64,000 nucleotides of DNA from Microthyrium microscopicum (lineage: Eukaryota; Ascomycota; Dothideomycetes; Microthyriales; Microthyriaceae), in NCBI GenBank assembly GCA_010405405.1, contig MU004242.1:534748-598747 (forward strand), in the 5' to 3' direction. Positions 36,328 to 47,448 of this stretch are shown in pieces. Within the stretch, counting starts at the first letter, position 1; every line of letters starts with the position of its first letter. The position numbers were made by a program, and so were the translations under genes. Under the pieces are notes generated by a model. That model worked only from the letters and a program-made list of their open reading frames with translations. It was not told the DNA's origin and did no database searches.

Positions 36328-36349
36328 ACCTAACCTATGCCCTAGCATA
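36328..36349 (-). repeat. Right terminal inverted repeat
   Basis: Perfect 22-bp inverted match to 26453-26474. Confidence 0.9.
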
Positions 36350-36357
36350 CCTTAGAG
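36350..36357. repeat. Target-site duplication, right copy
   Basis: CCTTAGAG, identical to 26445-26452. Confidence 0.88.
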
Positions 36358-36409
36358 AGGTAAACTTAAACGCGCTTTCTATATCGTTCGACAGGATCGG
36401 AGGTCTTAC

Positions 36410-36447
36410 CCTTAGTAGACTTCTGATACAAGGACCGACGTATTCAT
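36410..36447 (-). CDS. Displaced first exon of the membrane-protein gene, with in-frame stop
   Basis: On the minus strand an ATG at 36447 opens MNTSVLVSEVY, then TAA (36414-36412), then GG and a strong donor GTAAGA at 36409. The exon ends in phase 2, which fits the acceptor before 26334 and would give VY-stop-GLWTNYANG. Relatives of this family have VYxG followed by W[TV]N, so the frame and position fit well. A CAA-to-TAA change would be a C-to-T change at CpA, as RIP makes. Removing the element and one duplication copy leaves a native intron of about 170 bp, in line with the gene's other introns. Confidence 0.55.
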
Positions 36448-37641
36448 GCTGGGAGTCGTGGTTTGTCTAAATCACGATTGCAGATTTCGGATAATGTAAC
36501 AGTGAGCAATTAGATTGAGATGAATTCATGATTCAATTCTAAAAACATTTTTCGCGTCCCAGCAGGAGTCGTAAGCTTTCTTATCACAACCGCATCCAGA
36601 CTCACCACAAGAAAATGCAGCCTCCAACTGGGGGCCAAATGGGCGTTATGGCGGCGGCGTCTGACCATTTTCGTGTGTGAGTCGTGAACCGGTACCTCAA
36701 CACAAACGAGTATTGACACCGGAAAACCATCAAATAAAAAGCTATTCTAATGTAAACCAGGGGGAACTTTGTAACAACCAAACGTGCGGGGGAGTGGTGA
36801 TATCTTGGGCTTTATTTGCCAATACCATCTCGCGATGTTAAGCCTTATTACAACAGTCTGTGCCTTGAAGATAGGTTTAAGCGAGAAAGTTGGCCTGCAG
36901 TATCTGTGGCGTCGTAAACCCTGATACACATTAGAGTCAAAGTGTACTGTCCTGTGACTAATGTGATGGTGGCGTTGTATGTTGGTTTCTCCAGAGCAAA
37001 CATTGAATAAATATCTGCATGATAGGGGTAGGTTTGTTTCTTACTGAATTAAATGGCTTCGTTTTGTAAGGCGGGTAACATAATAAATTGGTCTCATAGT
37101 TGAAGCATTTGGATTATTACTGCTCTTCTTCCTTGATTTAGAATCTGAACAACTTAGAACACTGATGAAATAAGCATTTTTTGGGGCGACCTCGACAACG
37201 CCTTACAACTTCTGCGATATAGATCTCGAGAACTTAAAGTTGTGTGTAAAGAAAATTGAGATAATCTTCCCTATCAGAAAATTAAGATAACTTCTTTATA
37301 CACAATGAAACTCTATAATTTCAGTTTAGTTTAACAGACGCAAATGAGTGAGTTCTACCAATCTGGCATATGTGAATAGCGCGGGTAGATATATTAAGAT
37401 AAATTGATTCGCAGTAGCGTGGCCCTTCCTCTTGGATTGTCAATCCGTAAAGGGTATTTGTGACGAGAACATCTATATCTCGATACTTCTATATTACTTC
37501 CCCAATCTCAAAAACTGTTCAGATAAGGCTCAGGGTCGACCAGGATTAGAAATCATCATATATCCCAAGACCTTCGTTTCAATCTTCAAATGCTTGACTT
37601 GACGACATGCGGACAATCTTGAACACCACCGCCTTCCAAAC
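36448..37641. other. 1.2-kb intergenic region
   Basis: Base composition returns to normal here. No gene is seen. It holds a small imperfect inverted repeat (37240-37305) and the promoter of the S28 peptidase gene. Confidence 0.55.
37240..37305. repeat. Short inverted repeat / hairpin
   Basis: TTGTGTGTAAAGAA (37240-37253) pairs with TTCTTTATACACAA (37292-37305) at 13 of 14 positions. The loop contains a near-direct repeat AAAATT[GA]AGATAA. It may be a tiny MITE-like remnant or chance. Confidence 0.4.
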
Positions 37642-39908
37642 ATGATATTCCAGGCCTTGTTGAAGTGCGCCCTACTAGCCGGCACAGCATTTGCAGAATT
37701 GAAGTCTCTTCAGTCCGTCGCGTCGGGATTCAAGACCACTGAAGGTTATTATGTTGACCAAGTAGATGTTAGTATCTTGATTTCCCATTTATTTTAGAAG
37801 CTTCTTCCTCTTTTGATGTTGTAGTGATGAGGAATTTTCACTCATAATATGGCAGAAATACGCTCCTCCGCCTTCGAATGACTTGAAAGCGCGTTTCCCA
37901 ACTCATTACTTTGAAACGTCTATCGATCATTTCAAGAATGAATCAAGATATGAGCCACATACCACCGAAAAGTTCAAATTACGGTACTGGTTTAACAAGG
38001 ACTATTACAAGGTAACTCGCTTGACCTAGACTAATGTTCAATTACATGCTAAAATGTGATAGCCTGGAGGGCCAGTCTTCGCGATCATTGGAGGAGAAGT
38101 AAAACATCTAGCAACAGATACTCATTGCTTGATACACTGACATTTTTGCAAGGCGCCAGCTAATGGCAGATTGCTCTACTTGGATTCAGGAGTTGGAGGG
38201 CGTTTAGCGAAAGCGTTTTCTGGACTCACTGTGCTGATAGAGCACAGATACTACGGAGAATCCTTTCCAGTCAAGAATCTAACTGTGGAGAGTCTTCGCT
38301 TCCTGTCGACCCAACAAGCATTGGCTGATCTGACCGATTTTGCCAGCCAAATCAAGTTCCCAGGAATTGGCGAGACTGTCACAGCCCCAAATACGCCTTG
38401 GATTGCTTACGGAGGTTCCTACTCTGGTGCATTAGTCGTAAGTACAGATTTATGTATAACGGCAACAACTCCTGATCTTTTCTAGGCATTTTTACGAAAG
38501 CTATATCCAGATACCTGGTATGGAGCAATAAGCAGTTCAGGAGTACCAGAGGCCATCGTTGATTTCTGGCAATATCAGGAAGCTGCTCGACTCTATGCTC
38601 CTAAGGACTGCGTCAAGGCAGCACAAGATACCGTTCAACTTGTCGATGGCATCCTCATGGGCAAAGATAAAGCACTCAAAATAAAGTTAAAAGCACTAGC
38701 TGGTCTACCTGAACAAGCTGATGACAGAATCTTCGCTGAGCTGCTCGGCGGCAGCGGCTTGGAAGGCTGGTAGGAATTTCTCTGGTCCGCAATATGAAGC
38801 TTACCTGAGCTAATGATTTCACCAGGCAATCCAGACATTGGCATCCTAAGCAGAGCGAAGGTTATTCGGATAATTCGTGTCGACGTACTTTGGCCAAATC
38901 CACCATAAGCCAACCAGGCACGGAAGCAAAGCGAGATTCTATCGAAGAATTGATGAAAGCAGTGAATCTCGACATTGAAGATGTCACTGTAAATAGGCTG
39001 TTGAACAAGCTTGCGACTGTTCAGAGGACTGCTGGTGCATTGTGTGCACTATCGGGTAAAGCAAACTGTCTCTCGCCTCCAAAGGCTTCAGGTTCAGGAA
39101 TGCGAACGAGCACAGCAATTTCAGCATGGCGATCTTGGCCGTGGCAGTAAGTTTCATATTACCATGGTAAAGCTTTTGCTAACGATCTATAGGCTTTGCA
39201 CCGAGTATGTTCATAAAATGTAACTTCATTAAGTAAAACTGACATTGAAATAGATGGGGATATTTCATGACCGGCAACACACCGAAAGATATCAGACCGA
39301 TTATTTCACGCTTCAATGATGTAGAAAGCCAGAGTGCTTCATGCAGGGCGGCATTTAATACCACTTGGACTCAAGTCAACACCACCCGGATCAATCAATG
39401 GGGAGGTAGGAGAGCAAAAAGCTAAAGTATGCGAGAAAATGTACTAACGTGCGCCTTCAGGCATGAATATCTCTTACCCGAGATTGGCACAGCTATCAGG
39501 AGAATCTGGTAAACTAGCCTAAGAGATCAAAGATAAATCCTAAACTAACAACATGTAGATCCATGGAAGTGGGCAGGACCATCTTCTCCATATGCGATGA
39601 AACGTCAAGATACTATCGACGAGCCGTTCGTGGAGATCAAGGGCGCTGGACATCACTGTAAGCAATTTTCTATATTGGACGTCTTTGTTGGATTTAGCAC
39701 GGCAAGCTAAATTGATGCTAGGGGATACTATAGGCTTAGAAGAAGATGAGATCGAAGAAGGCAAGATCAAAATCCCTGAAGCTGTTGTACAAGTACAGGC
39801 GTACACAGAACGATTCGTGAAGAAGTGGTTAAATGGTAAAGTCAATTCGATGTTTCAAGAGATTGCAGCTAACAATTGTCAGACTTCAAAGAACAGAGGG
39901 CGAAGTAA
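37642..39908 (+). CDS. Serine carboxypeptidase-like protein, family S28
   Basis: Twelve exons: 37642-37767, 37856-38011, 38063-38098, 38153-38437, 38486-38769, 38826-39146, 39193-39204, 39254-39405, 39461-39508, 39559-39657, 39698-39835, 39883-39908. All joins keep phase and give 560 residues. S28 enzymes are secreted or vacuolar prolyl-specific peptidases. The signal peptide is MIFQALLKCALLAGTAFA. Landmarks are PGGPVFAIIGGE, HRYYGESFPV, the nucleophile motif YGGSYSGAL (Ser about 195), WRSWPWQLCTEWGYF, ISYPRLAQLSGESDPW (catalytic Asp) and EIKGAGHH (catalytic His). An apparent TAG at 38771 is inside a 56-bp intron. The residue after GAGHH is Ser, where relatives usually have Trp; the 40-bp intron there is the least certain join. 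The tail is short and acidic. Confidence 0.88.
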
Positions 39909-40116
39909 CTTGCCGTCTGAGACTTATATAGATGAACATTTCCTATAGAATAAAATATGAGCACAAACTTCTCAATCTTGGTTCTGATAGCCACCAGACT
40001 GTGATCAAAATCAATGGTACTTGCGTTAATGATCCTAGAGTAGAGCTATCAATCGATTAGAAACGATCCGAAAGCACCTTGCTATGATTTCTGATAGTCA
40101 TGCTTAATGCATCTCT

Positions 40117-40596
40117 TCAGCTAGATATCTTCCCACCACCCACACCACCGCTCTTCCCATGCTTCAATCTCGCCCACGGATCTTCCTCCACAAAGCTTTT
40201 CTGGAAATAGACTATTCGCCCCTCTCCATCCGGCACCCCTTTCTTCAGCGCAAACAGATCATTGTCCGTAAGTTCCTCCATCGATTTTGCTAGCACTGGA
40301 TGTGGACCTTGCGACGCAGTTAGACCAGTAGCATTGGAATCAGCGACTGCCACAGCATTGGGTAGATGACTCGACATTGGCGTACGAGCTGAGTCTGGGG
40401 GATGACTTGAAGCTGCTGGTAGACGTTCACGTGGTTGACCCAATGGGATGTTGTTTGATCCCGAACCCTGCTCTTCTTTGGAGGCGTCGTAGTGTGGATT
40501 ATCGGATTTGCGCTTTTTGCCGGTCTTGGGGGTTTCTGAGAAGGCAGAGAAACCCATTAGGGCGGCCATTTCGTCATTTTCTTCAAAGTCTTCCAT
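40117..40596 (-). CDS. Small conserved nuclear-type protein of unknown function (159 aa)
   Basis: A single exon of 159 residues. The N-terminus is acidic and contains MAALMGFSAFSETPKTGKKRK, ending in a basic cluster that could be a nuclear localisation signal. The middle is Ser/Pro/Ala-rich and probably disordered. The C-terminus has KKGVPDGEGRIVYFQKSFVEEDPWARL followed by a basic Gly-rich tail. The paired MGF[SG]xFG/KKRK and YFQxSF.EDPWARL blocks are familiar from conserved single-copy fungal proteins that I cannot name. Start context is good and no intron is needed. Confidence 0.7.
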   Translation of the reverse strand: MEDFEENDEMAALMGFSAFSETPKTGKKRKSDNPHYDASKEEQGSGSNNIPLGQPRERLPAASSHPPDSARTPMSSHLPNAVAVADSNATGLTASQGPHPVLAKSMEELTDNDLFALKKGVPDGEGRIVYFQKSFVEEDPWARLKHGKSGGVGGGKISS

Positions 40597-41019
40597 TTTG
40601 TAGATGATGGTTGATGAGAGGAAATTGTTGTTGGTGTTGAGAATGGAAAGAGTGAAGTTGGCAATTTGATGGTTCAGATCTCAGATCTTTGAGGTCTCAT
40701 CTCGTCACTTGCACCTGTGACCTCCATCTCTCATGTACTTTATCGGCATTGTATTCCTCATTTTTGGCAGCATAATACTTTAGATATACTTACATAACCC
40801 TCAATATTCATTTCGAAATTAGATAGTGATTTTTTGCGACTTTCTGTAATTTTCTGTAAAGTTCCAATGTCCAAACAGCATACCAATCCTGGTACAAAGT
40901 ACTTCGCCAATCTGATCCAACATTCACTCCAACCTCACAGTTCTACATCAATCCTGTCATTTCTTTATCATACAATGTAGAAAGTCACATACATTGTTAA
41001 AAGATTTTGCTACTCTGGC
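40597..41019. other. Intergenic, nothing recognised
   Basis: About 420 bases between the small conserved gene and the 3' end of the Ayg1-like gene. Confidence 0.5.
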
Positions 41020-42445
41020 CTATGAATATTTTGACGGATTCAAGTTGCAGCCCAGCTGTTGACCCGGGTTGGCTCCCTCGATACCAAAGATCTTGTATAT
41101 CCACTTGAATATAATGAAGAATGATTCTGGCTCACCCATGTGTTTGATACCCGGTACGAAGCTAGAACTGTTAGTGTTATTTCGTCGATGGATAGCACAA
41201 TAATTACCGAGCTAGCTTTGGGGCGCCATGCTGTAGTGCTACATAGCAGTCATCAATTGGGAAGATCTCGTCTTCCGTTCCCTGGAGGCTTGTTAGGAGA
41301 AGACTGTTGGAGGACGATGGAAGTCTTACGTTGACTAGTAGCAGTGGTGCACATATTGGTTTATCCAGAGTACCATCTTTCAGCAGAGAGAATTTGTCGC
41401 TCGCTTCCTTCTTGAAGAGCTCTGTATCGTCTCCATATCCCCATTTGTGGGCAAGAGTATCGGCCAAGCTAAGAACAGTCAGTCTATGATTCCTCGAGTC
41501 TCCAACTGTGACCTACCCAATTGGATACTCTAGATGATTGACCTCGTCCAACCAAGCAGGATCAAACGCATGATGAAATCCACCACCTAGGTTGATCACA
41601 CCCGCAAACTTATCCGGATGCGTATGCGCCAGGCGAGTAGTATAATACCCACCCGTTGAAAAGCCCCAAGCAACAATCTTCTTCTGATCAATCGCCTCCT
41701 GTTTTCCAAGCCATTCAGTCATGCTGTCGAACAACCGATCCGGACTGAGCGGATCTTTTGGATCAGCAGGAGAATCGCCAGTCCCTGGGATTTCAAGACA
41801 TGCAAATGCCACATTCTTCTGGCGCCAGCCTTCCGCCCAGACTACGAGCTCGGTTCTAAAGCCATCAAGGCCAGTGACAATCATAACGCATGGAACTGGG
41901 TTTTCCTTGGATGCGCCAGCTGGTAACTGATGGAATATAGGAATTTCTTTGCCTTCGTGTTCGAGGGCGTGGGGATGAGGCACGAGGACTTCGCGAACTG
42001 GCTCATACCCGCCAATCTCACCCTTCAACACAAGCGCCTTCTTAGCCGTCTCTTTACACTTCTCCCAAGCGTGCTTCTGACCCTCAGTCCTCACTATCGG
42101 AAACCTCGCAAATCGGTAAAGCACTGACGAGCGGAAATAGTATTCTGCGGCCTCCGCCTTATCCCCTTTTGATGCAGCGCTGGCCGCTTTTCCTTCGAGT
42201 TCCTCTGCCTTTGGAGTGAAGTAGGTTGGCCATTCATTCCAGTCATATGGCTCTTTGGCGCCCTTTTTGTCCAGCGTGTCCACGATACCTTCAAAGTCCT
42301 TGGCGGTTCCGAACATGAATGGGTAGACACCCATGGTTGCGGGCATCTTCCATTTGGTCTCCCATAGTTGTTTGAAGCTTTCGTGGTGGGCTGCGACGGG
42401 GGCGAATTTGTCTTGGATGTAGAATTTACCTCCTGGGGCGGCCAT
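41020..42445 (-). CDS. ayg1: Ayg1-type alpha/beta hydrolase (polyketide chain-shortening, DHN-melanin type)
   Basis: Four exons (42445-41517, 41468-41330, 41281-41208, 41161-41020; introns 46-48 bp) encode 427 residues. Ayg1/WdYG1/BcYGH1 enzymes shorten heptaketide naphthopyrone precursors to tetrahydroxynaphthalene for DHN-melanin. The start chosen is MAAPGGKFYIQDKF in good context (gccATGG); an ATG five codons upstream is possible. Family hallmarks seen are TKWKMPATMGVYPFMFG, the nucleophile elbow AWGFSTGGYY (Ser about 263), NHLEYPIGLADTLAHKWGYGDD, LLLVNGTEDEIFPIDD (acid) and GIKHMGEPESFF (His about 388). All triad residues are present. No polyketide synthase or reductase gene is adjacent, so a melanin role is inferred from homology only. 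A FrsA-like esterase of other specificity cannot be excluded. Confidence 0.87.
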
Positions 42446-43287
42446 GGCGACGAGTATCACAGATCAACGACGTTTCAACGAGGGGATATGCACAAAGATG
42501 TGGGAGAGATGAATGTCTGGCGGGCTGGGAATCAAGTCAACTATAAGTAATCTATTCTTATCCAGCAACAAATAAATGGAGAACCGGGCCGCAGTCGGAA
42601 GTATCGGATGTCAAGTCGGATGTTTAATCGTCTCAAGCTGTTGCTCTTTGGAGCTTGAGCAGTGTTGGAAACTGGTGTATCCAGCTTGCAGCTTCTGGAG
42701 CAACTTGTGGGGAGCCGCGTCACTTGGTTCCAGTTATTGGTATGACTATGACAACAGTTCCTGCAGCATCAGGCTGTGAGGCTTGAATGGCGTGGATCAG
42801 AAGTAAGCAGTAGGCGTAACGATGATGTCTGGCGCAATCTAGTAGATCAGGAATACGAGGAGACCTACATGGACTGCTATATAGATGTCTTGAGGTACTA
42901 CTACAGGTACAAAATGATGGCATTGATGATGGCACGATCCGCTGCTGCAGGGGAGAGCATCGCGTGAAGCATTACATAAGGAGACGACGCGCTATCAGTC
43001 TATTTTACTAGATCTCGAGCGCCATTATGTGGATCAGGATTGTTAGTTGGAGATAGCATCAAGAGTGAAGAGGTACTCAGTTGAAGGTGGTTGTAGCCCT
43101 CGGTCTGTCAATATTTAGAGCAAGGGAAAGGGTGCGACCAACAAACACGCAACCACACCTGCCACTCTCCGCATCCTTAGTCCTTCAAGTCAACCACCAC
43201 AATTAAAATATTCCCTTTACGACTACTCCATTGCTCACTTGAGCCGCTCCTCCTTCCATCGCGATACTATGACTTGCTCCTCTCCGA
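42446..43287. other. Divergent promoter region
   Basis: About 840 bases between the Ayg1-like gene and the ankyrin-DIL gene, transcribed away from each other. No further gene is seen. Confidence 0.5.
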
Positions 43288-45856
43288 ATGGACTCCTCTG
43301 AGGAAACCGAGCAGCCCCGCCCGCTGCCGCCTGACCTTCCCACCAGTCTCGATGACCGTCGCAGCGTGCCTGTATTTGGTGCCGAGACTGAAATATACGA
43401 TGCCTGGCAGGGTGTGTTGGTCTTATTGATCTCCATCCAAACAACTCGTCGCTAATTGTCTTTTCCTTTGTCCATATAGAGCAGTCGCAATTCCTGACAT
43501 CACCCGTTCCAAGTCAACCACTACGCTTTTCCCTTAGCCTCGCCGACGAACAACCCTACGAAGAACAAGATATTACATCAATTGCCGACGACAGCGATAG
43601 CAGACTCGTTCGAATGCTAGCTTCACAAGCTCGGCTGCGCGCCGGTGGTGGAGAAGCGGGCGAAGATGCTTTGCTCAGCGATCCAGATCTCTCCGATCCA
43701 CAGAAGCGAGAAACCCTTCAGAACCTCTTAGCGATGGCAGCATCCAACGGTGAAGTCGAACGCGTTGGTCGTTTGCTCACTGGGCCTGCAAAAGAGTTTG
43801 TAAACATCAATGCGCCAGACGCCGATGGCAACGTTCCGATTATATACGCAAGCTGCTTTGGCCACCTTGAAACCGTCAAGATTCTGATGGATAATGGAGC
43901 AGAAGTGGATAAGAAAGATACGGGATCATGGAATTCATTGATGTGGGCCATTACAAACAGACATAAAGAGATTGCCAAGTACTTGTTAGATCACGGCGCA
44001 AGTCAGGACAGCAAGACATCCAGTGGACGGACAGCTTTTGATTTTGTTTCACCGAATAGCGAGATGTCGGAATTTCTCAGTGAGAGCGGTTATCAAATTG
44101 GCAATGCTGGTGTTTCCGACGACTTCTATGATGCAGGATTCGCGCATGGTCGATTTGAAGAAGAGATGGCTGAAAATGAGATGAGGCAGAGGATGATGAT
44201 GGAAAGTGCAATGAATCTTGAGGTTGATCTTGGGAACTTGACACTCGACGAGCAATCTGAGGTGTGTAGCGCATATGCGACAGAACATCAGACCATGCTA
44301 ACATCGAATAGCCTCCTGCTGAAGAACTGGAGGAAGGCCAAGAATTCCTTTGGGATAAGTGCTTACACGATCAGATGTTTGTTTTCCAAGAAGCAGACTT
44401 GGATCGGATATTAGACGTTGTCATTACCAATATGACTCCATCTCGATCACCTTCTCAAAAACCCGTACCAGCGAACATACTATTCCTAGCCGCACGATAC
44501 GCACATTACCACGCTCACAAAGAATTATTGGAAGTTTTACTTTCCAAGGCATTTGCCAGGATCAACGACACCGTAGAGAGACACCAGTGGGACATGACGA
44601 TGTTGGCATTTTGGATATCCAACTCTACATTACTTCTGCATTACCTGAGAAAAGACGCCGGCTTAGTTGATGCGACACCCAAGTATCAATTGGCACTGTC
44701 CGAGGTCATCAACGAAATCTTCATTCTTGTTATCCGAGATGCAGAGAGGCGAATGGACAAGGTTTTGGATAAAGCCATGATGGAATACGAATCAATCCCA
44801 GGCTTTGAAGACGTCACATTTCAAAATGAATGGAAAATATTCAAACGAGCCAAGACAAAGGCAATCGAACCATTGGAAAAACGATTTCGACCTCCATCAC
44901 CGAAACGGAAAGCACAAATATCACCACGAAACATTACCTCCCTCCTATCATCTACCCTCTTTGTTCTCGAATTATACGATATACATTCCGTCATAATAGC
45001 ACAAGTACTCGCACAATTGTTTTATTGGCTTGGGTCTGAGATATTCAACCGGATACTGAATAGTAGAAAGTATTTGGCACGTACCAAGGCCATGCAAATA
45101 CGCATGAATGTGTCCACGCTCGAAGATTGGGCTAGAGCGAACAATCGACAAGCTGAGCACTATGAACATGGGTCTACTGAATCTACTGGCGAGAAAACCA
45201 TCGACTCGGCACGTAAACATCTGGAACCAATACATCAGCTCCTACAATGGCTACAAATCTCATCCTCCATTGGGGATGATTTTGAAGCACTAATCACAGC
45301 AGTGAAGCAATTCCCTCGTCTTACGCCCATACAACTCCATCATGCTGCCAAATATTATCGCAATGAAGTTGGAGAGAAGATGCTTCCTAAAAACGCGCTT
45401 AAATACCTGGAATCGCTTCAAGCTAGTATGGATGAACACCGAATCCAGCAAAAGGCCGCGCGACGAGCGTTAACTCCTGCCTTGGGTGGTGGAGAGATAC
45501 CAAGCATTCCAACTACACCTGTCAAAGAGCGAACGCAAAACGATACTTTGACTTCATCTCCAGCTCCAGGTCTTTCTCCAGCTCGACCTGGAACTGCGCG
45601 ATCAGGCGAAAGTGACTCGGACGACGCTCCTGACAATCTCTTCATGGATGCAGCATTCACACTGCCCTTTGAGTTACCGAGCTCCACGGACATGTTGGTT
45701 AGCTATGGAGCTGGCTTCGGAGGCCAGAACAAAGCACGAGAACGCAAATATACTCCCCAAGTCAGTCCGGAGTTTCTGGCAACCCTTGACTTTAGTAGTG
45801 GCAATGGGACACGAAGTAACGTTTATGGCGATGGGAATTGGGATGCTCAAGAATGA
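43288..45856 (+). CDS. Ankyrin-repeat and DIL-domain protein
   Basis: Exons 43288-43411, 43480-44261 and 44312-45856 (introns 68 and 50 bp) give 816 residues. The N-terminus is Pro/acidic and probably disordered. Ankyrin repeats occupy about residues 150-245 (DADGNVPIIYASCFGHLETVKILMDNG, WNSLMWAITNRHKEIAKYLLDHG). A linker with PPAEELEEGQEFLWDKCLHDQ spans intron 2. The DIL domain, as in the class V myosin tail, follows with HSVIIAQVLAQLFYWLGSEIFNRIL and KAMQIRMNVSTLEDWARANN, then HLEPIHQLLQWLQ. The tail is Ser/Pro-rich. Fungi have non-myosin ankyrin-DIL proteins of this layout, likely in membrane traffic or polarity; that role is inference. Confidence 0.87.
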
Positions 45857-46312
45857 AGAGGTAGCCTGATTGGAAAGTATTGGCTCAGAACAGACGAATC
45901 ACCTGCATAGCATAGAAATGTAACTTTTCAGCATCACGACATCTGCTAAGCCCTTGCTGCATGGATTGAAAATTCTCACGAAAACTTTCGCCATCATCCA
46001 TAAAAAGATTGTTCAGCATTTCATACTACTAATCACTTATCATGAACCTTGATTTTCGGTCGGTTCCGATAAGGCGCTATCTTTGGCCGACTTCGGATAT
46101 TTCCTAGATCGACTTCGAATGGACCCTGATATGCAACTTTTCAGAAGGTTAGAATACTTAAGTGAATAACTCTGCCGCTTCCTATCACTTGATTTGTTGC
46201 ATAAACTATTCTAGACTCACCAGCATACGAAACTTGGCCAACAACTTGCTGTCCAACATCAGACCTTTCCTGGATCAACAACATCTTCTGCCTTCATTCC
46301 ACCCAACCAACC
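45857..46312. other. Intergenic, nothing recognised
   Basis: 3' flank of the DIL gene and promoter of allantoicase. Confidence 0.5.
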
Positions 46313-47448
46313 ATGGCATCCATAAAGCAAATTGCTCCCGAAGAGATCGCAACGGCCTTCTCCTCCGAATACATCGGTGAGTACACCCCTCCAACATTCC
46401 AAATACACATCTAACAACCCCACCAGATCTCGCCTCCAACGCCCTCGGTTCGAAAATCCTCTCCTTCTCCGACGAATGGTTCGCAGACGCCTCAAACCTC
46501 CTCGTTCCTGCCGCTCCCATCCGCAGACCCGGTGTCTTTGTACACAGCGGCGCCTGGTACGATGGCTGGGAGACTCGGAGACATAACTCCAAACTACCAA
46601 CCTCAAACCCAACTCCCTCTCAGCTCGAGAGCGAGGCAGCGGATTGGGTTATTGTTAAGCTCGGCGTGAGCTCTGGACGTATCAGAGGTGTAGCGATTGA
46701 TACGGCGTTCTTCGATGGCAATCATGCGCCTGAGATTGCAGTACTAGGCACATTCAGCGACGACGATGATAAGATTAAGGCAGATGGGTATGAAGGGTGG
46801 GAGACCGTGTTGGGAAAATACGAATGTGGGCCGAATCGGAAACAGGCGTGGGATCTAGGCGAATTGACGAAAGCGTATACGCATATCAAGTTATTGATGT
46901 ATCCCGATGGCGGAATCGCACGTCTCCGCCTCTACGGGCTCGCAGTACCTGTCTTCCCAGAAGCTGTCGATACAGTCTTTGAGCTAAGCGCCATCGGCAA
47001 CGGTGGTCGTGCACTCAGCTGCTCAGATCAGCATTTCGGAACCAAAGACAAGATCTTGCTACCGGGACGTGGCAAGGATATGGGGGATGGATGGGAGACG
47101 AAGAGAACTAGAGGAGAGCATGTCGATTGGGTTGTGATTCAGTTGGGCACGCCGGGCGAGATTGAGAAGATCATGATTGATACGGCGAATTTCAGGGGTA
47201 ACTTTCCCAAGGAGGTGCAAGTCTTTGGGACGCTGAGAGCTGGCGATGCTCCGGCGCCTGGAGGAACTGAAGAGGGGGTGTGGACGGAGGTTTTGAGTCC
47301 TCAGCGTGCTGGGCCGGATAAGGAGCATGATTATACGAAGGACATTCTGAAGAATGTGGACGGAAAGTCGTACTCGCATGTTAAGTTGGTGATCATACCT
47401 GATGGAGGTATTTCTAGAATACGCGTATGGGGGAAAAGAACAGTGTAA
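46313..47448 (+). CDS. DAL2: Allantoicase
   Basis: Exons 46313-46376 and 46427-47448 (50-bp intron, phase 1) encode 361 residues. The enzyme hydrolyses allantoate to ureidoglycolate and urea in purine-nitrogen recycling. Two homologous allantoicase repeats are visible, about residues 25-185 and 200-360. They are marked by GVFVHSGAWYDGWETRRHN, VAIDTAFFDGNHAPEIAVLG and YPDGGIARLRLYG in the first, and DMGDGWETKRTR, IMIDTANFRGNFPKEVQVFG and PDGGISRIRVWG in the second. Length is normal for fungi. Expression in relatives is under nitrogen control; I saw no decisive site. The neighbours are not purine genes. Confidence 0.93.

Larger units (their letters stand above)
26453..36349. mobile_element. 9.9-kb TIR transposon, RIP-degraded
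   Basis: The insertion is bounded by 22-bp perfect inverted repeats beginning TATGCTAGGGCATAGG and by an 8-bp duplication. Inside, CpA and TpG are nearly absent (of the order of a dozen over almost 10 kb) while CpT, ApG and TpA are abundant, as expected from saturating RIP. ATG is therefore almost missing, stops are TAA/TAG, and no frame of 60 codons survives. Subterminal regions at both ends are rich in TAGGTT/AACCTA words, possible transposase-binding repeats. An 8-bp duplication fits hAT or KDZ (Kyakuja-Dileera-Zisupton) elements; 9-11 bp would fit Mutator-like elements. The size is large for fungal hAT, so nested insertions are possible. No transposase can be read. Confidence 0.85.

Noticed and set aside
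26453-36349. Mitochondrial DNA insertion or centromeric AT block
   Set aside because: Selective loss of CpA/TpG, exact inverted ends and a target duplication indicate a RIP-mutated transposon. No mitochondrial gene is readable.
38770-38773. Apparent nonsense codon (TGG TAG) in the S28 gene
   Set aside because: A 56-bp intron 38770-38825 with a GCTAATGA branch region removes it and restores the WQSRHW reading.
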